DNA of 64,000 nucleotides from Plazaster borealis (GCA_021014325.1 CM037464.1:3937127-4001126), one strand, 5' to 3'; counted from the stretch's first letter, positions 10,932 to 22,784 are shown. The notes: generated from the letters alone by a model not told the origin. Program-made: numbers and translations.

Positions 10932-12260
10932 TTCATGGCTAATTAGTAAGAAATATCTGCGTGAAGTTTTCGTAGCAACAACTGTTTCATCAGATGCAGT
11001 GAAGAAAAACAGCTTCAACAAAAGTTTATATACAGTCCAGCACAGTCTAAACAAAGGATGGTAATGAGTCAGTGCTGTAGGGTGAGAAAAAGCCACAATC
11101 TCTATTCAATCCACTACCAACACAGTCTAGTGTTAAAATTCCTAAAACGAGGCACATTGTGTAGCACATGCTGACATATTTATTTTAATAATTTAAATTT
11201 TTAGTTTTAATATTTAAAAGTCTCTCAGCCTCTTGAAAATAAATCAAATTTTCATTTTTCTTTTAATTAATACCGGTTAGGTAAGCCAAAAAACCCCCAC
11301 AAAAAACCAAACACCCCTGAACGAATAAACTGAACGATTAGACTCCATCTTGAAAAATAAATGACCCGCACTTTTTAGCAAAATTGGGCCAGTTTTAGCG
11401 GGTTAGTGTATGTACCCCAAATGCTCTAAATTGAAAGTCAACAACCCCATCCCAGAGGGTCACAATATTGGATCATTTTGTTTCAAAACCCATAAAATCC
11501 ATAAAGGAACCTTGCTCCGATCTACTTCCCTAGTGCCGAGGATACTGTTCCCAGAAGCTCAATGAAATCTTAACTCCAAGGGTTACTAAACGGTTAAACC
11601 TCCATTTCAAAACTCCTCCTAACATTTTGATTCTCTAGTTTCAGACCTTTTTTTGTCAGCAATGTCTCTCACCCCCTGTTTAAAGAACGACGGACTGTCT
11701 CAAGCTGCAGGTTTCGAATTCCAGCCGCGGTACTTGTGTGCTCTGAGTTGCTTCAACTTAATGTGCTACTCTTTCTCTCGGAGTATAAATGGAAACTGTT
11801 GAAATCGCCGGATTAATCGGACTCTAAACTGATGTTTACCCTCATGAAAGAACATTTTTTAAAAAACTAATTAAATAAATTAACTTTAAAACAAAACACT
11901 CGAAATAATTCAACAGTCGCACACAAGCTTGTTTTAATACTTTAATATTTCTGTTTCAAACAGTATGTCGTGGTAATTATTTTGTGTAATAAAAATAAAC
12001 ATCAAATGCACCTTGCACATTGTAAATAACAATTATAACTCTTAATTTAATTTTCATACCATGTACGATCACTGGAAAATGCGTAAAAAAATATTTAAAA
12101 TATTTAATAAAAACCCGTCAGAGTTCGAAATGCTCGTTTATCTGACAGAGCGATCGCAACGACGAGTCAAGAAGACCGGATAGCGCCACCATCGTTAGAG
12201 AGGCAACAAAGAGGTCGACCGTGAGTTAATGGGAACCATGCCTTTGTTAAAAATTGTAAG

Positions 12261-12345
12261 CGATATTCAAATTCAAATTAAAATATTAATAATAATAATA
12301 ATAAGAAGAAGAAGACGAAGAAGAAGAAGAAGAAGAACAAGTTTG
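12261..12345. repeat. AAT/AAG microsatellite
   Basis: A run of aat units passes into aag units (aataataag... aagaagaag). It gives an Arg-rich spurious frame. Confidence 0.85.
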
Positions 12346-12925
12346 TGTTTTCTCGACAAACATTTCTCGTTTATAATCACTATTCATTTTTATTCGTTGG
12401 TTGATCAAAGACTGAAATCTCTGATAATCTAACTTAGGCCTATTTTAATTTCAATTTTTCCCGGTCTAGTTATACATGAAAATCAAACTAGTATTCAAAC
12501 AAACACAAATTGACAGCTCGACAAAATGTGCGTCTTTCAACTTCGTTTGTATTTTCAAAATACATCAATAGTTTACAAAGCTTGGAACAATGCCTGTCTA
12601 CTTGTCATTTACTGCATGGTGTTTTCTTTGTCTGCTTTTGTAAATGGTTATAATGTAAGCCGAAATATAATGGTATTGCCAAAATATTTAAAAATAAATA
12701 AATATAAAGTAAATCCCTTTTGTTAAAGATACTTGGAAGAGCTTATAATAATACCACCATCTTCCTTTTATGTTCCTTGTAAAGTATGATTTCTCGTTGT
12801 GCTGGAGTCATGTTATTTCGACTATACACAGCCTCGGTTCCATCCAATAGGAGAACAACGAGATGGTTTCACCACTGTAATCCCACACTTGAATTTGGTA
12901 ATGAGATGGGATATTTCGAAGTGAT

Positions 12926-13150
12926 TTAAGTCCTTAGAAACATCTCCAAGATTAGTTTGGCAAGATGAAATCGTCTCCTAGCAACCTCCCCAGCCGGAAC
13001 CTTCAGGAATTTCCCCCCTTCGGATCGGAACTCGGTGAAGTCCAACGACATCAAGAAACACCCGGGCCGCCTGTGAATGTCCCATATCGGCCGGACGAGG
13101 GCGTGCTCCACAGACATCGCGTGAGGAGGAGCTTGGATGAGTGGTGTCAG
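12926..13150 (-). CDS. Exon 7 (terminal) of the PPxY gene
   Basis: The acceptor is CACGTTTAG|CTGACACC; 74 codons and a TAA follow. It encodes LTPLIQAPPHAMSVEHALVR..., PIWDIHRRPGCFLMSLDFTE and a basic end (ARRRFHLAKLILEMFLRT). Base composition is much more GC-rich than the flanks, as expected for coding sequence. Confidence 0.72.
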   Translation of the reverse strand: MTPLIQAPPHAMSVEHALVRPIWDIHRRPGCFLMSLDFTEFRSEGGKFLKVPAGEVARRRFHLAKLILEMFLRT

Positions 13151-16100
13151 CTAAACGTGAAGAGAACAAAATAATGTATAAACAATCAAGCTAAAGTTTG
13201 CGAGAAAATGTCAGCCAACAGTCACTTTACGAAAAATTAATCACTGCAAAATTAGAGTAGGAAAAGACCAGCGCCATTTTTCGCTCAGAGTCTCACACTT
13301 TTATCAGTCATACTTTAGGCCTAATAGGGGACAACAGTTCAAAACTATGACAAATTACAGTGAAACTTTGAACCTTTGGATCGAAGATGCTTGTCTCTTG
13401 GGCCAACATTCTTTATTGAGTGGCAATACGTTGCTTTTGTTGAGATTGAGATAATTATAAATAATAAATAATAATAATAAGCTGGCGTTTATAGAGCGCC
13501 ATTTCCAGAGGTTGCAAAGCGCCAGGATGTGTCCAACACAGATCACAAATCAAAAGCAAAGATGGCCAAAACATGTAGCATCACTGTCGACAAAACAAGT
13601 CGGTCTTCAACAATTTCTGAAATGATTATTGACTGCAGCTATCAGAAAGTGAATTACACAGAGCCGGGTCCGCATTGGAGAAGGCTCGGTCTCCTGGTTT
13701 AAGATTAATAGTCCCACGCGGGCAAAAGTCTTTCAAAATCCTCACAGTACAGCATGGAAGTAGAACAGTGTATAATGCTAAAAGTCGACCATGTGTGGAG
13801 TTTTGCCAACATAGAATGGGAAAATAAATGCACTTTTCCACTGCTGCCATTCATATGGGTTTTCATATGGTATTATAACTTGTTTTGTTTGCTTAGCTAA
13901 GACCCCCCCCCCCAAGTCTGCCAGCGTCAGATAATCTTTGTCAACTTTTCAGGACCTGCTCAGACTGAATAAGACAATAAAGCAGATGGGGGCAGTCAAT
14001 TCGATAATATAATTAACTTCTTTGTGCCAAAACGGAAGATGACTTCATATGACTTATTGCCAAACAATTACAACTGACTCCTATCCCAACGATGGGGCCA
14101 TTTTCAAGTTGTTCACCTTGACATCGGAAAGCTGTAACTTTGACATGTCATAAATAAGGTTTTTTCTTTATCTTTGCCAGTTTTTTTTCCGCCAGGGTTG
14201 CTCTTTTGCAAGATTTCGTTGCCGATTTCCTTCACCTCTATTGGTTGTGTACCCCCGAGGATGGTGTTGCTGTGTGGGTGTGTTTGGCAGGGGGGGGGGA
14301 GGAGTGTAGGGGAGAGGGTCAAATCCTCCTTCTTGACGTGCCATCACTAGCTATAATGGTGGACCAGGGGTCGATTTCTCATCTTAAGACGAGTTGCCGT
14401 AGTGATTTGTATTATAATAATCTAAACACTTAGCGTTCTTACGCAGAAGGTACCACAACGCTTTACAACAATAAATATTACAACAATCAACAAATAACAA
14501 TGCAAAGGAATGAAAATGAAATATTGTGACATCACACTTTGCTTAGCAATAATTAAGATTGATACACAGTTAAGATCAATCTTAGCTCATGTGAAATCGA
14601 CCCCAGCAACGTTATACCCAAGTACGATGTACCATAACAGGAAAGTTACTGTCCTTGCATTAAAGGGTCGCTCAGTATGAATGGATAACGTTTTCAAGAC
14701 CCCAACTCTCATAAAACAACAAAAACAAACATACATAGAAACACCCCCAATATCCCAACAAACAAACAGACAAATAAAAGAACACCCCAACAAACACCCC
14801 AGCAAAGAAACAAACAAAGAAACAAACACCCCAACAAAGAAAGAAAGAAACAAACACCCCAACAAACAAACAAACAAACAAACAAACAAACAAACAAACA
14901 AACAAACAAAACAAACATCCCAACAACAAACAAACAGACAAACAACAAACACCCCCCCCCAAAAAAAAAACAACAACAAAAAACAAACAAACAAAAAAAC
15001 CCACAAAAAAACCAAAAAAAACAAACAAACAAACAAACAAAACTCACCAGTTCAATAATCCTTTCGGTCTCTGTTCTTGACAGGTTTGCCGCAGTCTTGA
15101 TCGCAGTGTGTGGTAATTCTTCAAATAACAAAATAGAAAGAAAAACAGTTCGTGAACTACAGATTCCTTAATCAATTTTCCAATAAAAATCATCAATTAG
15201 TTTTAAATGTTTTGACATCAGTGTTCTATTCCATCAAGATGGTTAGCATTAAGCAGAAACGGGTCCCCAGCTGAACAGTCCCAGGGTTGGGACTGTCTTC
15301 TCAGCGGATCATATGAAATTGGGCACTGGAGAGTGTTAGTTCATTAATAATAACTTGTATACTTTGAAATTACTGCTCTTAATGTGTGTAATTGTTGCCA
15401 TGGTCGGCTTATTGGTTGATATAATGCCCGATAGTGTATTCCACCTCAGATGGACCCCGGTTCGAATCCAATCTCGGACCGCATACTGGCCCAAGTCACG
15501 TTTAGGGACCCCCTGGTTTATACACAAGAAAATTGTGATTATTATTTTTCTTGGAAAATGCGATGAGTTGTTGCTGGCATTACGCACTTCATCCGGAATG
15601 TCACGTTACGACTTGAGTAAAGACTACGATAATGTGTGATGTAGCCCATCAATAAAATCTATTTCATTTGGGACCAATCTGGGATCATTCGTTGGTGTGC
15701 ACTGATCCAAACCAATGTACCTTTGGTACCTATTCATTGTCGCGTTACCAGTAATCTTCAACATTCCACTGCCTTTCTCATCAAGATTTTATTACTGTAA
15801 ATAAGTACGATTGATGATTTTTACACAACAAAGATTGCTGTGGTTTTTGTGAAACCGCAAATTGCTTGAGGATGAATGAGTCATTTGGAACGAGTTGTTG
15901 TTTGTTTACAATCTGTCGAAAACGTATACCCAATCAATCAATGACTGAGTACTGAGCTCTATTTTCCTGGAATTTGTGAAGGTACATCATGTTTTTTCTT
16001 CTTCTTGTTTTCTCCCCACCCCTCTCCTTACTTCAATCCTGTCGTTTTTCAATAAACACCAGACAATACCCGTGGAAATTTCATCTGTCAGGTGTTCGAG

Positions 16101-18127
16101 GTTTAGGGCACGTTTGCACATGACGATATTTCATGCAGAAATATTATTACTCTTTGGGATCGATACTGGTAAAAAAAGTCTCATAATCAGTGAGCTTTCA
16201 GATCAAAATTGAACCATTTAATCTTTTAACGATCCAACCCGCTGTCTTTTTCTCTGTGTGCATATAATAATTCTGTCATGGGTTGTTAAAGGGTCTGTAG
16301 ACGTTTGGTAATGGCTCTGAAAATTAATGGCAATACAAACTTACTTGGTAAGAAGTACAGCAGCTTTGGATAGTATAATGCATTTTGAGAAACTTTTCAT
16401 TTCGAAGTACTGCGGTTATGGAAAAAGATATCACTTGTTATCACCAAAAATTTGAACCGGAGAAACGTTACTGACAGTAGATCGTATATTCCAATTGCAG
16501 ATTATTCTTCCTGCGTGGACATAACCGCTCCAGATTTTCGGCAATATATCTCAAAAACGCTAGCACCTTTTGAAATGAAATTTTCACAGGTTAGTTTTAT
16601 GGTATATATCTTACAACTATTATAGGATTGAAACAAAAAGTGGGTTCCAATTACCAAACGTATACAATCCCTTTAATTTGATAATGTTTGCTTGTAGAAA
16701 TCACGATGAACTCGTACGGTAGTCGACTCGAGTGACCAGTTCTTAATTGGGGATATACCTCCTCCGTAACATAAACAATTTATATGACTTCATGTCGAGT
16801 GAAGTATCTCTTTTTACTATCTGGTCGGTAATCGGTGTAAACAACGGATATGGTTACCAACATTATGACAAGTGAAGCCCTAACCCTCAACCACATCACT
16901 GAGTCATCCCGTGAAGATATTGAGAGTTCTGATTAAAAAGAAGACGTTCCTATCACATTTTGGAAAACTGATGGCCGCAACTCGCTACGAGTCCTTTTTA
17001 CAATGTTCTTACTTTCAGAGAAACACTGAATAAGAAACCGGTTGCCGTTGGTGACTCACATTTACGGCAGCATCGGGTCCAGGACCCATAATATCGAGGG
17101 TTATCCTGAACTTGAGGGTGACTCATAAAACAACTGACTTTGCGTCATTTTCTTATTTTGTGTTTCAATCAGACGTTATGGAGGCACAAAACTGCAGACA
17201 TGCCCGGGTGGTTCCGAGGCATACGGTATGTTTTTTTTTTTTTGTTTTTTTTTGGGGGGGGGATTATTGGCCGAGTCAGAATTTTAAAAACCCCGTTTGA
17301 AAATGGTGCCACAAACCAACAGCTGGAACTTCAATTATATAGTGGCTGGGAAACTGCAACTGGGTAGCGATTCGCGGAACATACAATGGGTTACTGTTTG
17401 TTTGTTAGTTCTACCATCGGGATAAAAACATCGCATGAATCATTGATTTCGATTAATTCCTTCGCACAGTCTTCAAAACAGACCAACTCGAGGTTTCTGA
17501 CGGGAAATTACATTAATGTTTTGGGGAATAGTAAATTGACTTGTCATATTAAAAGTACTATACAGGGTTGGTGCAGCTGACGAAATGATCGCAGACAGTT
17601 TTCATGTTTTGTGTGATCTTCCATTATAGGTATAACAAACCTGTAATGTGGGGTTAATCCGTTGTGTGAGTCAGGAGAAAATCGTGAAAAAACATGCACA
17701 ACCGAAATCAGCTGGGTTTTTTTAAATAGGTTTTCAGATGGAAATATGGAGGGAAATATTTCACAGAAAAAATGGTTCTAGTATGAACTTCTTAATCGTT
17801 ATGATTCCAGACTAAAAAACAAGGATGTTTTGTATCCTTACAAATCCTGTACACATCATACAAGCTAACCTGTCCAGATTTCATCAAATTTGGTAGCTAC
17901 GTTTGAGTGAAAACAACAAAAACTTGTTTTGCCACGGATGCTGTACACGTTCATAACCGCCTTATTTCGATTGTGGCAATCGCAATAAGCATCGATGATT
18001 TGTTGAGGGTTTTCAAATGCTATTTCCTCGACTTATACAGAATTTTGGAGGACGGGCATCGACACATTCCACCCGACGTCACCATCACAATATTCTTGGT
18101 TGCGCTGTTTTTGTTTTGTTGTTTGTT

Positions 18128-18167
<40 letters not shown>

Positions 18168-21100
18168 TTTTTTTGGGGGGGGGGGTCAATGTTCTTGTGT
18201 GTTATACAGTGTAGTGCGACTTTACAGGCGACACAGCGTTTCAGGCTTTTTACCAGTTGAGTCCCACAATGGTGCGCGTGGCATATAGAGCTGCTTAATT
18301 AAGCACAAAAAATAGCTAAGCACAACAAGGTCTTTCTTACCAGAATAAGGTTACCAACCAAATTACCATGTCACGTGTACTATCTGTAACAGGTATCCCG
18401 CTTAATTTTGCTTATAGCAGAAATTGGGCCCCGATATGACATTTACGAGGAGGTCTCCATCACGACAGAAACGATGTTTCTTTTAGACAATCCGTCAGGC
18501 TCTAGCTGGTTCAACCCTTTCCTTCAGTGGCAATGTTACGTTTGTCATTTTTTTTGATCTACTTCTACTTTTACAAAACCCGAAGAAATTAAATAAATAA
18601 TAATATGCGTGGTATATAGTCACTCGGATTTCAGGTTTAAACATATTGTCTTTTTTCATAAGTACCAGTCTTGTGTTTTATCTTCAAGTGTGTGAAATCA
18701 TGGTGAAATATTGTACTCGCATTCGACACAATCAAGACCCCCAACGGAAGTAAGCTTAATATTTTATTATTAATCAATCCCATATATTATGAGGTACAAA
18801 CAGATACGCCTGCCAGAAAATGCCTGTCAAGGAAATGGCCTGGTATTGCACTAAGGTCAATGTGCCACATCCATCAGGGAGGTTGGGTCTGGGGATAAAT
18901 ATTTAGCCTTTTCTTACCGAGTAAACCGGTCAAGACATGCCGGTATTTCATCAGTCTGCTCGGTACGAGATCCGCTGGAACGACCACGGACAAATCTCCC
19001 AACTCGTTACTGTTGACGCCTCCGATGTTGTTGTTGTTGTTGTTGCTTTCATTCAAACTGGCGATCACGTTGGCTAGGAAACTGCTGTCGTTCTCGTCGT
19101 TGTTGTTGTTTATGTTCAAGTTGTTGGTTTGGGAGAATTTGAAACCCATCGAGAGAATGAACTCTGTCCATGTCTTGAGGCTGACAGAGGAGGGCCTTGG
19201 GACGGCCAGGGTTGCTAGACGAATCGGGTACATCTCGGAGTTTGGACCGTGCTGTTGAGACACACGGATGGCGTTTTTCACCTGAATTGAGTCGTGCATC
19301 AAAACAAAACAATTACATCAATATCAGAAACCAGACTTGGTTCAAGGCGTTACACGGTACTAGCCAGCTGGCTGTGCGTCCATACAGGTGGTCGAGTAAA
19401 AAAGCCTTTGTCAAGGCTATTTATGTACTCGAGTAATTTTGAGAACCATTGACATCTTTATTGGGAATTAGAGGAGTCCATCTACTGAGTGTATAGGGAA
19501 CATTTTTGGGAGAAAAATGTTTACGTCAAATTGGTCTTGCAAAAGTTTGCTATGACAAAATAATCCGTTGCAAAGTACGGTCCTCTATACGAGGCTATAC
19601 CAGGGCTATACAATGAGTGTCTGGAAAGCTCACTGGTTATATGAAGTCTATATCGGGACCAATTCTCGAGGGAGATTTTGCTGACTGAAATACTGTCAAA
19701 GTCTAGAAAATTGCTTTAGACTCCCAAACTATCCCAAAAAGAAACCGTTGCCTATTTCGATTGCAGCAATTGAACTAAGCATGACACTGTACATGACCAG
19801 AAAACCTGTGTGATAATTGTATACATATACACTCTGAAACCTGACCCGGAATCTGTGTCAAAATGACCCAGAAATGGGTCAAACTGACGCAGTATCAGAG
19901 CTATAATCCCATTTTTAAACCACTTTCCGGGTCACCCTGGCCCAGGAATGGGTCAGGCCCCCTAGGACCCCGAATCCAGGACAATTCTGACCCGTGAGTT
20001 TGTAGAGTGTAACAGCCTTTAAAAAGTATAAAGTTATAGGCTCCACCCCACCCTACTGACCCATGCTGGGAGGGGAAGAGGAACCGGTGAGTTGCCGTGA
20101 TTTTCTTCCGGGATGTGGTCCGTTATCCCCTTATCAATCTCCTCGGTGAGGAAGACAGGTTTCAGGGGCTGCATCCGCTCATCAATTACAAGGTCGACGA
20201 TTTGGGGCTGACATTGGAATACAAATCGGAAGGGTGGGTGCACCGTGTTGTTTTATGGAGCTGTCTAGCCCAGTTCTCATCTGCTATTTAGAGATGACTT
20301 TTCATTGACTAGCCAGCAGGGCTCAATTTCATAGAGCTGCTTAAAGGCACTGAACACGTTTGGTAATTGTCAAAGACCAGTATTCTCACTTGGTGTATCC
20401 CAACATATGCATAAAATAACAAGCCTGTGAAAATTTGGGCTCAATTGGTCATCGAAGTTGCAAGAAAATGATGAAAGAAAAAAACACCATTGCTGTACAA
20501 ATTTGTGTGCTTTCGGATTAGGAATAAAAACTTCTTGCAAGCAACAATAACATCATTTTCTGCATGCAGATTCTCGGTTTTTTTTAATTATTAATATACT
20601 TACCAGGCAATGGAAATGTGCGATCGTACTTTTGAAATTCTTCTCTAGGGTGTACTGTACCACCCACCTCAAGCACTGTGTCCAACTGCGCAGGCGTGGT
20701 TGTGTTCTTGCGATGACGTCAGACTCTGACGTGTTGCTTATGAGAGATTCTATATATTTTTTCGAAACAACAAAAAGCAAGAAGAAAAACTTCAAGTTAT
20801 TTAATTTTTGAACTTGATATTTTAAATTTACGAGTTTGCTCAAGTTTAGTTTTGAAGTGTTGTTTGTTTGTTTGTTTCTTCCCAAAAGCGGGTGAATGAT
20901 CTTTGAAGCCAAAACCAAGATAAATTAGAACTGAGGATGAATTTGCACCATTTTAAAATTATTATTAGACCTTTTTTAAAATTCAAATAAACGTTTATAC
21001 GAGTCTCACCTGAGCTTCGATTTCTGCTCCCCATCCGCGATAAATTCTCACCATTTCTCGAGTTGGAAGAAGACACCGCCGACAGCCACAATGAAAGTGT

Positions 21101-22455
21101 CGACGAAGCGTCAATCTCCGTCGACAGAGGCGAGAGGGACGGAGCTGTCGGTGCGCACCTTGAAGATGAGAAGGAGGATGATGCAGAGGAGAAGGAGGAG
21201 GAGGAGAATGAGGAGGACGGGGATGAACTCGCTGTCATGAAGGACGAGGTTGAAGTATCACTGAGCCAGCTCATCCTGTTATTGCCGTGTCTTGGTTGTA
21301 GACGAAGGGGCTCCGTTTGACGGACGCTCTCCTCGTAGGACGGAGGTGCGTAAAAGAACATTGAGCACTCGTCGTAAGATGGCGGCTGTTCCATATCGAG
21401 GGTTGGCTCCTGATGCTGTTGCTTGGAACGTCTCCTGCAATGATAAGAATTGTAAAATCTAAATTGTGACTTACGATGTATATTGCTTCGTGAATCGAGT
21501 CGTATTATTCTTTCTAGTGTTTTATAGCGGTAGATTTAACAGAGTAAAGTAACCAAGAACACAGAGAACGAGGCAGACAGAAAAAGAGGTATAGAGAGAC
21601 GACATCATATCCTACCTGGGTACAACATGAATAAGACAAGCACAAGACAGAGGAAAATAGCGAGCACATGAAGAGGGCTACATCCGAGATACTGGATGAA
21701 CACGGCCTAGGCAAGACAAGGCGATGCAAAGGTCGATCAGTTTTGCATCTGAGGTTAGCTTGAGCTTTCTAGGTGGCATGCTCTAAGTGAAAAGACTTTT
21801 CTTTTACAGATCTATCAACTCATTTCACAATCTTTATACGCTGAATATATGCTGTTTTACAAGCCATTTTATGTGTTGGTTCTTGCATGCTGTGGGTGCA
21901 TGATCACAAACACGTTATTAATAAAAGTGTTTGAGGGTAAAGTTTTCTCAGTTTGAAATCAAAATTTATTTTGTGGCATTTCTTTGTTTAACTGAAAGCT
22001 TGAAATGCTGTGAAGAAAAAAAGGAAACCGAAATAAAAAGCCTACAAGCACAGACTAGACAAGACTGTTGGCATTGTCCCTGTGTCGCTTATACTTCTGC
22101 ATAATTCTTGCTTGCAATACTAAATTAAGTCAAGCCAGGTTTAGACACACTGTAATTTATTCGTATCCGCCTTTTACTTGTTTTCTATCTGTTGCACAGT
22201 TTATAGGTGGAAGTAATAAATATTAAGAACGTGACAAGTCTTTAAAAGTTCATAATTTGGCACTTTGGAGAAAATTAGTACCCGGTAATTAGAAAAGCTG
22301 CACGACTGTGTTTAATGAAAAACAACCCAATAACCACATTTCCTGAGTAAATAAAACAACAACAATAACAGCATTGGTTTATTAGCAAAACAAAAACAAC
22401 AGCAGCAGCAGCAGCAGAAGCAACAGAAACAGAAACAGCAGCAGCAGCAGAAACA

Positions 22456-22488
<33 letters not shown>

Positions 22489-22506
22489 GCAGCAACAGAA
22501 ACAACA

Positions 22507-22537
<31 letters not shown>

Positions 22538-22675
22538 CAGAAGTAAGAAGAAGGAAAACAATCAATAACATTAATGTGTTGTTCACCTCAAAAAGAGAGC
22601 ATGCACTTACTTTCTCTTCAGACGAATCGGCAATCTAAATTTGGTACTGAAGGGCAGAAATCTACTCGTTTGCAT
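12926..22675 (-). CDS. Unrecognised 480-residue protein with two PPxY motifs (seven exons)
   Basis: Spliced model on the minus strand: 22611-22675, 21010-21434, 20604-20749, 20061-20207, 18918-19281, 15048-15118, 12926-13150. Every junction has GT and AG, and all phases agree (2,1,0,0,1,0). The CDS totals 1443 nt. The ATG is preceded by an in-frame TAA in the same transcript strand. Residues 1-35 are basic. PPSY motifs at 39-42 and 52-55 are the type bound by WW domains, such as those of NEDD4-family ligases. Residues about 79-113 are Ser-rich and about 313-352 are Asn-rich. The parts outside these have normal globular composition, for example RSWTQCLRWVVQYTLEK near 184-200 and FRSEGGKFLKVPAGEVARRR near the C-terminus. 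No signal peptide or membrane segment is evident. I do not recognise a family. The weakest junction is the GTCAGT donor at 20061. PPxY pairs occur in host adaptor proteins and as late domains in viral structural proteins; nothing here decides between host origin and old capture. Confidence 0.72.
13467..13535 (-). repeat. SINE/LINE tail fragment
   Basis: ATT-type repeat plus gctggcgtttatagagcgcc, the mirror of the ...gcgctttataa...ATT tails seen on other retroposons in the window. Confidence 0.5.
13626..13800 (-). pseudogene. Decayed LINE reverse-transcriptase 3' fragment
   Basis: On the minus strand the peptide reads GDRAFSNADPALCNSLSDS. This resembles the Gly-(D/E)-RAFS..(G/A)P.LWNSLP block common at the C-terminal end of non-LTR retrotransposon ORF2. 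Length and substitutions show it is a dead fragment. Confidence 0.55.
14368..14604. mobile_element. Family E element, copy 3, interrupted
   Basis: CAG-flanked ends GGGTCGATTTC and GAAATCGACCC, with the same interior as copy 1. It is split at the phrase tgatttgtatt / gtgacatcacact by about 110 bp (14411-14520) of retroposon-tail-like sequence. Confidence 0.7.
14766..15040. repeat. CAAA-rich microsatellite
   Basis: Long imperfect runs of acaaa/caaa with cccc interruptions, ending 8 bp from the donor of the small exon at 15048-15118. The reading frames over it (Phe/Cys/Leu or Lys/Thr/Gln-rich) are low-complexity artefacts. Confidence 0.9.
15048..15118 (-). CDS. Exon 6 of the PPxY gene
   Basis: A small 71-bp exon. 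The acceptor is TTTGAAG|AATTACC and the donor CTG|GTGAGT. It encodes ELPHTAIKTAANLSRTETER then IIEL. The donor lies directly against a long CAAA microsatellite. It is the only exon found that repairs the phase between exons 5 and 7. Confidence 0.65.
15400..15560 (+). mobile_element. tRNA-like SINE fragment
   Basis: B-box-like ggttcgaatcc follows an A-box-like cggcttattggttga, then a body with gatgagttgttgctggcat. Not the S1 family. It lies in intron 5 of the PPxY gene. Confidence 0.35.
16290..16672 (+). mobile_element. TTAA-flanked element, family C, full length
   Basis: TTAA on both sides (16286-16289 and 16673-16676). The left end is AGGGTCTGTAGACGTTTGG and the right end its inverted partner, ccaaacgtatacaatccct. 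The body is 383 bp and non-coding. The other full copy is at 24630-25025 and a truncated copy is at about 63185-63440. Confidence 0.85.
17563..17820 (+). mobile_element. TTAA-type element, family D, partial
   Basis: Shares gcagctgacgaaatgatcgc, catgttttgtgtgatc and gtgagtcaggagaaaa with the copies at 29604, 33336 and 33875 (minus). Both ends are eroded. Confidence 0.65.
18129..18170. repeat. GTT microsatellite
   Basis: About 12 perfect gtt units followed by T and G homopolymers; located in intron 5 of the PPxY gene. Confidence 0.9.
18287..18432. mobile_element. Family A inverted-repeat element, decayed
   Basis: The interior (agctgctta, gctaagcacaac, ggttaccaaccaaattacc) and right end (gaaattgggcc) match the complete family A elements at 30834 and 62121; the left terminus is lost. 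Confidence 0.6.
18918..19281 (-). CDS. Exon 5 of the PPxY gene
   Basis: The acceptor is AATTCAG|GTGAAA and the donor CTCG|GTAAGAA. It encodes VKNAIRVSQQHGPNSEMY..., TWTEFILSMGF, an Asn-rich loop and a C-terminal helix (LMKYRHVLTGLL). The Asn run comes from a local CAA/AAC repeat. Confidence 0.75.
20061..20207 (-). CDS. Exon 4 of the PPxY gene
   Basis: The acceptor is AATGTCAG|CCCC and the donor TGG|GTCAGT. It encodes PQIVDLVIDERMQPLKPVF... ending PLPLPAW. An alternative, earlier donor (CCG|GTTCCT) would also keep phase 0 and drop the last nine residues. Confidence 0.65.
20345..20546 (+). mobile_element. TTAA-flanked family B element next to a family A fragment
   Basis: A family A left end (ggctcaatttcatagagctg) runs directly into TTAA (20341-20344) and the family B left end AGGCACTGAACACG. 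The B copy stops near 20546, so both are truncated. The junction resembles the nested arrangement at 23922-24468. Located in intron 3 of the PPxY gene. Confidence 0.7.
20604..20749 (-). CDS. Exon 3 of the PPxY gene
   Basis: The acceptor is TATATAG|AATC and the donor CTG|GTAAGT. It encodes SLISNTSESDV..., then RSWTQCLRWVVQY, a Trp-rich helix-like segment, ending AHFHCL. Confidence 0.7.
21010..21434 (-). CDS. Exon 2 of the PPxY gene
   Basis: The acceptor is TTGCAG|GAGACG and the donor CTCAG|GTGAGA. It carries both PPSY motifs and the Ser-rich segment; its non-Ser sections have balanced composition. A plus-strand reading frame across it (Glu/Asp-rich) is the mirror of the Ser tract and is not coding. 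Confidence 0.75.
22394..22545. repeat. CAG/CAA microsatellite
   Basis: Interrupted cag runs with gaa and caa units, 150 bp, in intron 1 of the PPxY gene 66 bp beyond exon 1. The Ala/Val-rich frame over it is not supported as coding. Confidence 0.88.
22611..22675 (-). CDS. Exon 1 (start) of the PPxY gene
   Basis: ATG at 22675, 21 codons plus two bases, then the donor AAA|GTAAGTGC. It encodes a basic N-terminus beginning MQTSRFLPFSTKF and ending RLKRK, with the Lys split across the junction. The two leftover bases complete an Arg/Lys-rich run with exon 2. Confidence 0.7.
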
Positions 22676-22784
22676 CCTGACGCTGATGGCCAAGGTGGAA
22701 GTTTCTCCGGTTAACAAATACACAAAAGTTTAGTCTCAGCAAGGGTCAATGTTTATTTAGCTCTTTTTGTAGACGGCAAGTCAG

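Larger units (their letters stand above)
5092..12925. other. MAPRE 3' flank and intergenic DNA
   Basis: No convincing coding exon on either strand. The first part should hold the MAPRE exon-B 3' UTR; AATAAA-type hexamers occur (for example aaataaataaatg near 6347), but I cannot choose the real site. It also carries family E copy 2, a 21-bp minisatellite and a full family B element. The remainder is AT-rich with no structure I recognise. Confidence 0.6.

Noticed and set aside
12978..13169. Alternative frame for the terminal exon of the PPxY gene, joined directly to exon 5
   Set aside because: Phase would fit if the small exon 6 were skipped, but the peptide is short and Ser/Arg/Gly-biased; the frame with exon 6 is longer and more protein-like. 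Exon skipping could still produce it.
14587..15131. Long Phe/Cys/Leu-rich and Lys/Thr-rich frames on both strands
   Set aside because: They are translations of the CAAA microsatellite. Only the 71-bp exon at 15048-15118 is supported, by splice sites and phase.
21063..21320. Acidic plus-strand protein
   Set aside because: It mirrors the Ser-rich part of exon 2 on the other strand, and that exon has splice and phase support.
22275..22586. Ala/Val-rich minus-strand protein
   Set aside because: It is the CAG/CAA microsatellite read in one frame, lying within intron 1 of the PPxY gene.
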